DNA of 14,299 nt from positions 1 to 14,299 of the forward strand of contig NZ_CALADU010000023.1 of NCBI RefSeq assembly GCF_937890665.1, read 5' to 3'. Below are positions 1 through 6,747 of the stretch, piece after piece; position 1 is the first letter of the stretch; every line of letters begins with the position of its first letter. The position numbers and the translations under genes are program-made. The notes below the pieces were generated by a model. The model worked only from the letters and a program-made list of their open reading frames with translations, was not told the DNA's origin and did no database searches. Source of the stretch: an uncultured Subdoligranulum sp. Lineage in GTDB: Bacteria > Bacillota_A > Clostridia > Oscillospirales > Ruminococcaceae.

Positions 1-1356
1 CTCGCCGGGCTTGGAGCCTTCCCGGTTGGGGAAGTTGCGGGTGGTGTGGCGGATGCTGAACTCGCCGTTGGCCGGGGTATCGCCGGCGCCGAAGCAGGGG
101 CCGCAGAAGCACTCCCGGAAGATGCCGCCCGCCGAAACGATGTCCGCCACGGCGCCGTTCTTGACCAGTTCCAGATAGGTAGGCATGCTGTCGGGGTAGA
201 CGCTGAATTTGAACGCCCCGTTGCCGCAGTTTTTGCCCCGCAGGATCTCGGCCACCGCGCAGATATTCTCGTAGGTGCCGCCGGAGCAGCCGGCCACCAC
301 ACCCTGCTCCACATAGATGCGGCCGTCGGGCTGGATCTTGCTGACCAGATCCATCTGGACTTTGCCGCCCAACTGTTTGTTGGCCTGCTCCTGCGCCGCG
401 TAGAGGATTTCCTTGGCATTGGCCTTCAGTTCCCGGATGGGATAGGCGTAGCTGGGGTGCATGGGCAGCGCGATCATACATTCCACGGTAGACAGATCCA
501 GCTCAATGCAGCCGTCGTAGTAGGCCACCGCGGCGGGTTTCAGTTCCTTGTAGGCGTCGGGACGGCCGTGTTCGGCAAAATACTGCTGGGTAACGCCGTC
601 GGTCTGCCAGATGGAGGACCAGCAGGTGGTTTCGGTGGTCATGACATCGATGCCGTTGCGGTAGTCTGCCGAGAGATTGGCCACACCGGGGCCGATGAAC
701 TCCATGACTTTGTTTTTCACATAGCCATTGGCGTAGGTGGCGCCCACCAGCGCCAGCGCCACGTCGTGGGGACCCACGCCGGGGTTGGGTTTGCCGGTCA
801 GATAGATAGCTACCACCCCGGGATAGGCCATATCGTAGGTGCGGCCCACCAACTGCTTAGCCAGCTCGCCGCCGCCTTCGCCCACCGCCATGGTGCCCAG
901 TGCACCGTAGCGGGTGTGGGAGTCGGAGCCCAGAATCATCCGGCCGCAGCCCGACATCATCTCCCGGTTATAGCTGTGGATGACCGCCATGTTCGGCGGA
1001 ACATAGATGCCTCCGTACTTGTGGGCTGCCGACAGGGCAAACTGGTGGTCGTCCTCGTTGATGGTGCCGCCCACGGCGCAAAGGCTGTTGTGGCAGTTGG
1101 TCATCACGTAGGGCAGGGGGAATTTCTCCATACCGGAGGCCCGGGCCGTCTGGATGATGCCGACGTAGGTGATGTCGTGGCTGGTCATGGAATCAAACTT
1201 CATGCGCAGGTTGTCCATGTCGCCGCTGGTGTTGTGCGCTTCCAGAATGGAGTACGCAATGGTGCCGCGGCGTGCGTCGGCCTGCGTTACGCCCGCCGGG
1301 GCGTCAGCCTGCAGCGTACCGTTGACAAGGTAGATGCCTTGGGGATGCAGTTTCAT
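1..1356 (-). CDS. Aconitase-superfamily hydratase (aconitate hydratase / YbhJ-like), 3' end missing
   Basis: The first 452 codons are visible; the gene runs off the left edge, and the family is usually about 750 residues, so the swivel domain is missing. The product should be a cytoplasmic 4Fe-4S hydratase, most likely isomerising citrate to isocitrate. Seen directly: the aconitase signature Asp145-Ser-His-Thr148 within [25 protein letters not shown] sequence, and the three expected cluster ligands, Cys357 (GCSGG), Cys418 and Cys421 (CFCGPC). The Cys spacing closely matches mitochondrial aconitase (358, 421, 424). An extra Cys416 lies just before. The start ATG at 1356-1354 is preceded by GGAGGG at 1371-1366, 9 bases away. 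The divergent neighbour is citrate synthase, which supports an aconitase role. The sequence type resembles the YbhJ-like 'putative hydratase' group rather than AcnA or AcnB, so the exact substrate is inferred. Confidence 0.88.
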   Translation of the reverse strand, partial: MKLHPQGIYLVNGTLQADAPAGVTQADARRGTIAYSILEAHNTSGDMDNLRMKFDSMTSHDITYVGIIQTARASGMEKFPLPYVMTNCHNSLCAVGGTINEDDHQFALSAAHKYGGIYVPPNMAVIHSYNREMMSGCGRMILGSDSHTRYGALGTMAVGEGGGELAKQLVGRTYDMAYPGVVAIYLTGKPNPGVGPHDVALALVGATYANGYVKNKVMEFIGPGVANLSADYRNGIDVMTTETTCWSSIWQTDGVTQQYFAEHGRPDAYKELKPAAVAYYDGCIELDLSTVECMIALPMHPSYAYPIRELKANAKEILYAAQEQANKQLGGKVQMDLVSKIQPDGRIYVEQGVVAGCSGGTYENICAVAEILRGKNCGNGAFKFSVYPDSMPTYLELVKNGAVADIVSAGGIFRECFCGPCFGAGDTPANGEFSIRHTTRNFPNREGSKPGE

Positions 1357-1490
1357 CGTGGGGGTCCCTCCATTTCGATCCGTTCTAGGATGGATGCAGG
1401 GGCAAGCCGCCGAAAATCGGGCATAAAAATACCTTCCGGAGACAGTCGGTTCGGCCCTCTGCATTTCCTTTTTTAAAACATTCTTACTAC

Positions 1491-1519
1491 ACTATACCCG
1501 CTTTGCACAGGGTTGTCAA
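1491..1519 (-). promoter_or_regulatory. Sigma-A promoter of the hydratase gene
   Basis: Read on the minus strand: -35 TTGACA (1519-1514, perfect consensus), a 17-bp spacer, and -10 TATAGT (1496-1491, 5 of 6). Transcription would start near 1484, giving a leader of about 128 bases before the ATG. Confidence 0.85.
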
Positions 1520-1543
1520 CGCGGTTTTTTATGCAAAACCGTG
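1520..1543. promoter_or_regulatory. Inverted repeat, candidate operator
   Basis: CGGTTTT (1522-1528) and AAAACCG (1535-1541) form a perfect 7-bp dyad with a 6-bp centre; bases 1520 and 1543 also pair across one mismatch. It sits immediately upstream of the hydratase -35 box and about 70 bp upstream of the citrate synthase -35 box, where one regulator could act on both genes. No regulator is identified. Its function is inferred from position and symmetry only. Confidence 0.4.
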
Positions 1544-1611
1544 TAAAGCGACCATCAGCTTAATAAAATAAAGTGTCCGCTTGGCTATTCTGTCAAAATT
1601 TTAAGTTTTTC

Positions 1612-1640
1612 TTGACGAATGGTGGCCGACATTATAAAAT
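1612..1640 (+). promoter_or_regulatory. Sigma-A promoter of citrate synthase
   Basis: TTGACG (1612-1617), a 17-bp spacer, and TAAAAT (1635-1640), each 5 of 6 to consensus. Transcription would start near 1647, so the 67-base leader begins just before a run of C and G containing the palindrome CCCCGCGGGG (1655-1664). Confidence 0.8.
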
Positions 1641-1713
1641 TATAGTAATCCACCCCCCGCGGGGCCGCCCCCGGGGAACGAATAAATATGCATACAGAAA
1701 GAGGGGCTTGCCG

Positions 1714-3087
1714 ATGTATTACCCGGATGTTCCGGCGCTGGAACCGGATGAACTGGACCTGCTTTGCCATGAGTATCTGGAGCATAACGCTCACCTGGAT
1801 CCCCATCTGGCTGACCAGATGGGTGTCAAGCGGGGCCTGCGAAATTTGGACGGCACCGGTGTTTTGGCCGGCATTACCAACGTATCCAATGTCATCGGCT
1901 ATGACAAAACCGACGACGGTACCGTTGTCCCCATCCCCGGCCGGCTGGTCTACCGCGGCATTGACATCGACACGCTGGCTGCTGAAGCGGACAACCATGA
2001 CCGCTTTTTGTTTGAGGAAGTCGTCTGGCTGCTGCTGTTCGGCTCGCTGCCCAACAAGGAGCAGCACGCCAAGTTCTGCAAATTGCTGGAGCATCATCGG
2101 GAACTACCCCGGGGCTTTGCCGACGACATGATCCTCAATTCCCCCTCCCCCAATCTGATGAATAAAATGGCCCGCAGCGTATTGGCCATGTACAGCTACG
2201 ACGAACATGCCGAGGACCTGAGCCTGCCCAACATTCTGCGGCAGAGCATCAACCTCATTGCCGAGCTGCCCACCATGATGGTCAACGCTTACCAGATCAA
2301 GCGCCGGGTCTATGACCGGTCCAGCATGTATTTCCACCTGCCTACCGAGGGCCAGAGCACGGCGGAGCACATTTTGAGCACCTACCGCGCTGACCAGAAG
2401 TTCACCCACGAGGAAGCCCGGCTGCTGGACCTCTGCCTGATGGTCCATGCCGACCACGGCGGCGGCAACTGTTCCACCTTCACCTGCCGTGTGCTGTCCA
2501 GCTCCGGCACCGATACCTATGCCTCCATCTCGGCGGCCATCGGCGCCTTGAAAGGCCCCAAGCACGGCGGCGCCAACCTGAAGGTCATGCACCAGTTGGA
2601 CTACATTCTGGAAAATGTGGAGAATCCGGCCTCCGACGATGAAGTGCGAGAGTTTTTGCGCAAAATCATCCGCAAAGAAGCCGGCGACGGCAGCGGCCTG
2701 ATCTACGGCATGGGCCATGCGGTATACACCGTCAGCGATCCCCGTGCCCAGATTTTGAAGAACCACGCCCGCCGTATGGCCTATGAGAAGGGCTACGATG
2801 AGGAATTTGAGATGCTGTGCAGCATTGAGCGGTTGGCCCCGCAGGTCTTTGCCGAGGAGAAGCACGGCCCCAAAAAGGTTTGTGCCAACGTGGACCTGTT
2901 CAGCGGGCTGATCTACCGGATGCTGGGCATCAGCGAAGATTTGTACACGCCGCTGTTCGCCATTGCCCGTGTGCCGGGTTGGTGTGCCCATCGGGTAGAG
3001 GAAGTAGAGTTTGCCAACCGGATCATCCGTCCGGCCTACAAGTACGTCGGGCAGCCGCAGGCCTACGTCACACTGGAAAATCGCTGA
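1714..3087 (+). CDS. gltA: Citrate synthase
   Basis: 457 residues. It condenses oxaloacetate with acetyl-CoA to citrate in the cytoplasm, the entry step to the oxidative TCA arm. All three catalytic residues of the family are present: His284 in GPKHGGAN, His335 in GMGHAVY, and Asp394 in NVDLFSG. The substrate-binding HADHGGGN and DPRA (Asp342) motifs are also in place. Compared with the 427-residue E. coli enzyme, it has an N-terminal extension of about 50 residues before the usual GLRNLDGTGVLAGIT start, as seen in clostridial relatives. The ATG at 1714 is chosen because AGAGGGG (1700-1706) lies 7 bases upstream. An in-frame start at 1573 would precede the promoter. The gene ends in its own terminator. 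2-Methylcitrate synthase is an alternative, less likely next to an aconitase-type hydratase. Confidence 0.95.
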   Translation: MYYPDVPALEPDELDLLCHEYLEHNAHLDPHLADQMGVKRGLRNLDGTGVLAGITNVSNVIGYDKTDDGTVVPIPGRLVYRGIDIDTLAAEADNHDRFLFEEVVWLLLFGSLPNKEQHAKFCKLLEHHRELPRGFADDMILNSPSPNLMNKMARSVLAMYSYDEHAEDLSLPNILRQSINLIAELPTMMVNAYQIKRRVYDRSSMYFHLPTEGQSTAEHILSTYRADQKFTHEEARLLDLCLMVHADHGGGNCSTFTCRVLSSSGTDTYASISAAIGALKGPKHGGANLKVMHQLDYILENVENPASDDEVREFLRKIIRKEAGDGSGLIYGMGHAVYTVSDPRAQILKNHARRMAYEKGYDEEFEMLCSIERLAPQVFAEEKHGPKKVCANVDLFSGLIYRMLGISEDLYTPLFAIARVPGWCAHRVEEVEFANRIIRPAYKYVGQPQAYVTLENR

Positions 3088-3159
3088 CAGGCGGATTTCT
3101 TGAACTTTCAAAAATCGGCTGATTCCAACTTTTCTTTGCGTACCATACAAACAAAACAT

Positions 3160-3198
3160 CCCCGGCACCGCTTGCGCGGTGCCGGGGTGTTTTTCTTA
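3160..3198 (+). terminator. Bidirectional intrinsic terminator after citrate synthase
   Basis: A perfect 12-bp stem (3160-3171 with 3176-3187), TTGC loop, followed by TGTTTTTCTT on the plus strand. On the minus strand it is followed by a T-rich stretch, so it can also end the converging surface-protein gene that stops at 3232. The core GCACCGCTTGCGCGGTGC recurs in the hairpin at 6687-6718. Confidence 0.88.
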
Positions 3199-3231
3199 TG
3201 CCAAAACGGGCATAATTCCTTTAGGATATTT

Positions 3232-6200
3232 TTACTGCATGTTGCGCTTCTTCATCACGACCGTGACGCCCAAGCCCAGCAGGGCCGCAATGGCCACAAC
3301 CGCCAGACCTACCAGCGGCATATCATCGCTGGTCTGGGGGATAGCGCCCTGCGCCACCGTCGCGCTGGCCTGTGTGACCGCGCTCTGGGGATCATAGCTA
3401 CCCTTCACGTTGCCGTAGCTGGACAACTGCTTGGTGGATTCTACATAGCCGCAGTGGTCGCACTTGTACCCCGTGGCGGTCGCGGTCCAGTTGTGGTAGC
3501 CGCAAGCCGGGCAGGTGTAGTACTCGATTTCGGGACCAGACTGGGTATTCGCAGGGGTATTGTTGTTCGTCGTGGTGGTGCTGCCGGAGCTGCCGGAGCC
3601 GCTGCCCGAAGCGTTCTTCGTGAATACTGCGATTGCCATAACAGGTCCCTTCGTGCCATCGCCGTATGCCTTTGCAAGCGCAGTCAGCAACTCTTCACTC
3701 AAAACGCTGTAAGTACCCGTAAAGTCGGGGACATTCTCAAACTGCAGCCCTTGGAAGGTGTAGCCGGGCTTCTCATAGGAAGGCAATGCCTTGTTGACAC
3801 AGTCCAGCGTCAAGGTTGCTTGCACATTGGTATCTTTAATTTGAATTTGTGCCTCCTCTTTGTTGAGAAGAAGCGTAAACTCACTGAAGCCGTCGGGATT
3901 ATGGAAAGTCACACTCTTGACATAGGCGGTTCCGCTCTGAACCTCAGAGGGTTTATAGTAATGAACCGCGCCTTCATGCGTATGTTTCACAAAGACATAT
4001 GCGCCATCCTCGTTGGAAATCTTCGCAGCGGAAACATCATCCAGTGTGATATTCATAGCCGGCGGATTCGGCAATTTGATGTCTTCTGCCAGATAGACCG
4101 TGTTGACCTTCTGGTTCCCCGTTGCCTCCTCCGGCAGGACCTGATTGTCGGGATCGGTGGTTGCCTTGATGTCGTAGACCAACTCGATGTCAAAGGTCAT
4201 GCTGTTCAGCGCGCCGGATTTCGGCGTGATGCTCAGTTTGGGCTCCACGAGGATGGTTACTTCGGCGCCCGCCAGCTCTACATTTTTCTTTCCCAGCTCT
4301 TCTTTAGCCTTTTCCAGCGTTTCGTCGGTATCCAGCTTGTGGCCGTCCAAGGTAGCCTGATTCTTGGCCGCGATCATCACGTCGACCTTAGACTCCGGGG
4401 CGACGTCAATGTTTTTGGCAGCATGGATGACGTCCTCTTTAGTCACATTGTCGTCGACTTCAATTTTCCCACTTTCATCAACGGCAGGCTCTGCAACAGA
4501 AACGTCAATGTCCACCTTGGTGTCCACCTGTTCCCCTACCTGATAGCCGTAAACTCCCTCGTATTTTTCGCTGAGCAGGTTGCAGGCTTTGCCCTCGACG
4601 ATATACTCACTGTTTACCGGGTTGGTGTAGTAACCGCCGGACACTGCCACCGTGTAGGGGATGCCCTCATTGCTTGCCAGCACGCAGGAAGCGCTGCTGG
4701 GCGCCGAGAACTTGCCGTCCGTAAGGGTCAGTTTGCCCTGATCGATCTGGTCGTTTGCCGCACCGGTCCAAACACAGGCATACCCCTTGCCGCCATTGAT
4801 GGAGAAGGTGCCGCCGCTGATGGTGGCCACGTTCCAGTTCATAACCGCATACTGTTCGACGTTTTCAAACGTGCCGCCGGTGATGATCAGCTCGCCGTTA
4901 TCATCGTTCTTGATGGTGTTCAAACCACCGCTGAATGTACCGCCTTGAATGGTCAGCTTTGCCGTGACGCCTTCCGTGGGTTTCGGTTCGCCCGAGCCGC
5001 TTACAGCCGCGTTGTAGTTTTGCCAGCCGTTGGCGATCAGGCTGGAGTAGGCGCCGGTAAATTGAACGGCAACGCCCTCGTTGATGGTCATGGTGCCGAA
5101 GTTTTTAATGGCATACCAAGAGTTGCCGCCATTGTTTTCTGCCGTAATGCCGTTTTCTTTGCTGCGGATGTACGTGCCGCCGTTGAGCGTAGCGGTAGCC
5201 CCAACATTGTTGTAGAAAGCACCTTTGCTATGGGTAATATTGTCCACCGTGCCTTCGCCAATCACGGTCAGGCTGCCGTTGTTGGTGATGGTATGGCCGC
5301 TCACATTGGTCAGCGTATGGCCATTCAGATCCAACGTAAGGGTCTTGTCCGCCGGGATGACCACATCTTCCTTTGTATCCTGCTGCAGTTTTACGACCGC
5401 GCCCGATGGGGCATCTTGTACCGCAGCATGGACGCTGGCGTAGTAGTGGACCGCGCCTTCGGTTTCCACGCGGGCTGTATAGCCTTCCACCGAACCGACC
5501 TTTGCCGTGGATTCCACCGTCATGACAGACTGGTCATAGAACGGCGCGTAGGGAACCGTGCCGATCTTATCCACGGTCGCGTTGCGGATCGTCGTCTTAA
5601 TGTTGTTCTTGACGCCGGTGTCGTCGGAATTCCAATAGCCGGTTTCGTTGGCCACACCGGAATAGCTGCCGCCGTTGATGACCGTAATGGTATCGGCCGT
5701 ATGGTAGTTGCCGCACTGCACCGCGTACTTGCCGCCTTTACTATTGGTCATGGTGCAGTTGTTCAGCGTCAACACAGCGCCGCAGTGATTGATGCCGCCT
5801 TCCACAAAATTGCCTGCATCGACCACCACGTTGTTCAGCGTCAGATCACAGTAGTTTTTGATCATCCAGCCATTCAACGCAATCTCACTGGTCAGCGTGC
5901 CGTTGTTGATCGTGACGGTGCAGCCCGAAAGTAGCTGCATGCCATTGCTTTCGGTTCCGGCAGATCCTGCGCCGCGGGTGGCATGCAGCGTGTACCCATT
6001 CAAATTCAGGGTCACCGTCTTATTGCCGTCCAATTTGATCTGTTCTTCTTCGTAGACATCGCCGGTAAAATCGATCGTTACCGGTTCCGTCCCCACCGTA
6101 CTCAGCGCAGCACTCAGGGATTCATACTCCTGTTCGCCGATCCGAACCGGGCTGGAAGGATACGCTTTGGTGGTAGCGGGTTCTTCCCCGGTTGCAAAAG

Positions 6201-6516
6201 TCGCGGCTTCCAACTGCTCTGCCTCCAGCAGCGTCTCTTCGGGTTCGGTCTCTGCCTCTTCGGGTTCTTCCTCCGAAACCGAAGGCGTTTCTACGGGCTT
6301 TTCTGCCGAAGAAGACACCGCCTCCCCGTCCTGTGCTTCCTCCTCCGCGGGGACCTGCTCCGGCACTTCTTCCACCGTCTGCTCCTGCTGGACTTCCGTC
6401 TGGCTGTCCGCCGTCGGGGTGGAATCGTCGGCCAACGCGGTGGTACCCAGCGAGACGGTCATAGCCGCCGCCAGCACCAACGAGAGGACCTTTTTGCCAT
6501 GTCCTGCCAATTTCAT
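3232..6516 (-). CDS. Large exported beta-helix surface protein with zinc-ribbon-like module and IPQTSD sorting signal (paralogue 1)
   Basis: 1094 residues; no known named gene is recognised. In order: signal peptide 1-29 (basic GHGKK, hydrophobic core, cleavage after TALA); an acidic Glu/Pro/Thr-rich low-complexity stretch of about 33-115; two successive regions of beta-helix-like repeats (about 120-345 and 350-640), each introduced by a VTLNLNGYTL or LTLDLNGHTL strand and carrying NGGTF/ISGGTF-type turns; a conserved region from about 664 to 968; a Ser/Gly/Thr/Asn linker 969-993; a four-cysteine module with Cys1002, 1005, 1019 and 1022 (CPACG...CDHCG); IPQTSD at 1059-1064; a hydrophobic segment; and a basic KKR tail. 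It is probably a cell-wall-anchored adhesin or glycan-binding protein, by inference from architecture; an enzyme role cannot be shown. The ATG at 6516-6514 has GGAG 8 bases upstream and starts right at the signal peptide. An upstream in-frame ATG at 6684 would precede the promoter. Paralogue of the gene at 6748-9336. Confidence 0.85.
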   Translation of the reverse strand: MKLAGHGKKVLSLVLAAAMTVSLGTTALADDSTPTADSQTEVQQEQTVEEVPEQVPAEEEAQDGEAVSSSAEKPVETPSVSEEEPEEAETEPEETLLEAEQLEAATFATGEEPATTKAYPSSPVRIGEQEYESLSAALSTVGTEPVTIDFTGDVYEEEQIKLDGNKTVTLNLNGYTLHATRGAGSAGTESNGMQLLSGCTVTINNGTLTSEIALNGWMIKNYCDLTLNNVVVDAGNFVEGGINHCGAVLTLNNCTMTNSKGGKYAVQCGNYHTADTITVINGGSYSGVANETGYWNSDDTGVKNNIKTTIRNATVDKIGTVPYAPFYDQSVMTVESTAKVGSVEGYTARVETEGAVHYYASVHAAVQDAPSGAVVKLQQDTKEDVVIPADKTLTLDLNGHTLTNVSGHTITNNGSLTVIGEGTVDNITHSKGAFYNNVGATATLNGGTYIRSKENGITAENNGGNSWYAIKNFGTMTINEGVAVQFTGAYSSLIANGWQNYNAAVSGSGEPKPTEGVTAKLTIQGGTFSGGLNTIKNDDNGELIITGGTFENVEQYAVMNWNVATISGGTFSINGGKGYACVWTGAANDQIDQGKLTLTDGKFSAPSSASCVLASNEGIPYTVAVSGGYYTNPVNSEYIVEGKACNLLSEKYEGVYGYQVGEQVDTKVDIDVSVAEPAVDESGKIEVDDNVTKEDVIHAAKNIDVAPESKVDVMIAAKNQATLDGHKLDTDETLEKAKEELGKKNVELAGAEVTILVEPKLSITPKSGALNSMTFDIELVYDIKATTDPDNQVLPEEATGNQKVNTVYLAEDIKLPNPPAMNITLDDVSAAKISNEDGAYVFVKHTHEGAVHYYKPSEVQSGTAYVKSVTFHNPDGFSEFTLLLNKEEAQIQIKDTNVQATLTLDCVNKALPSYEKPGYTFQGLQFENVPDFTGTYSVLSEELLTALAKAYGDGTKGPVMAIAVFTKNASGSGSGSSGSTTTTNNNTPANTQSGPEIEYYTCPACGYHNWTATATGYKCDHCGYVESTKQLSSYGNVKGSYDPQSAVTQASATVAQGAIPQTSDDMPLVGLAVVAIAALLGLGVTVVMKKRNMQ
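3288..3504. repeat. 217-bp exact direct repeat, copy 1 (surface protein 1 tail)
   Basis: Bases 3288-3504 are identical to 6804-7020 (offset 3516) with no mismatch, including third codon positions. Similarity continues with a few substitutions on both sides, from about 3256 to about 3600. The segment encodes most of the zinc-ribbon-like module, the IPQTSD motif and part of the hydrophobic anchor. Confidence 0.95.
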
Positions 6517-6595
6517 CTTGCCAACTCCTTCTTTTTTATATTCCTTTTTTCTTTTATTTACAACGCACGGCACTTTATGTTGGTTCGCCGTTTTC

Positions 6596-6624
6596 ATTAT
6601 CCTCTTCTGCGCCTTATTTGTCAA
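6596..6624 (-). promoter_or_regulatory. Sigma-A promoter of surface protein 1
   Basis: Minus strand: TTGACA (6624-6619), a 17-bp spacer, and GATAAT (6601-6596). Transcription would start near 6589, about 73 bases before the ATG. The presence of a terminator just upstream means this gene is expressed independently of its paralogue. Confidence 0.85.
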
Positions 6625-6686
6625 GAAAAAAATCGCCTCGCAAATCTTTGCAGCACTTCCCCCGTCTTCCGGTTTTCTGGCCAAAC

Positions 6687-6718
6687 AAAAACAGCACCGC
6701 TTGCGCGGTGCTGTTTTT
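6687..6718 (-). terminator. Intrinsic terminator of surface protein 2
   Basis: A perfect 14-bp stem (6687-6700 with 6705-6718) and a 4-base loop. The stem ends in AAAAA/TTTTT, so it has the T-run needed on both strands. It lies 30 bases after the stop codon of surface protein 2 on the minus strand and just upstream of the surface protein 1 promoter. Confidence 0.88.
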
Positions 6719-6747
6719 CTTGTATGGATGGGTTTTCCTAAAAAGTC

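Larger units (their letters stand above)
1357..1713. other. Divergent regulatory region between hydratase and citrate synthase
   Basis: This 357-bp gap has no convincing gene of its own. It holds a promoter for each flanking gene, a 128-bp leader for the hydratase, a 67-bp GC-rich leader for citrate synthase, and an inverted repeat between the promoters. The open frames that enter it from both sides are extensions upstream of the real starts and overlap the promoters. Confidence 0.8.

Noticed and set aside
46..1476. A 476-codon plus-strand open frame over the hydratase gene
   Set aside because: It is antisense to the aconitase-type gene whose catalytic and cluster motifs are intact, has no ribosome binding site, and gives a low-complexity Ala/Gly/His/Val-rich product.
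1573..1713. A 47-residue N-terminal extension of citrate synthase
   Set aside because: The upstream ATG lies before the predicted promoter and start of transcription. The ATG at 1714 has a good ribosome binding site.
3100..5934. A 944-codon open frame on the plus strand across the surface protein 1 gene, and a similar plus-strand frame at 6757-8073
   Set aside because: It lies antisense to a gene with a clear signal peptide, ribosome binding site, promoter and domain order. Its translation is rich in His, Arg and Val with no recognisable motif, as expected for the complement of Gly/Thr/Asn-rich GC3-biased codons. The two frames resemble each other only because the underlying genes do.
6517..6684. 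A 56-residue N-terminal extension of surface protein 1
   Set aside because: It would begin upstream of the TTGACA/GATAAT promoter, next to the preceding terminator, and would bury the signal peptide.
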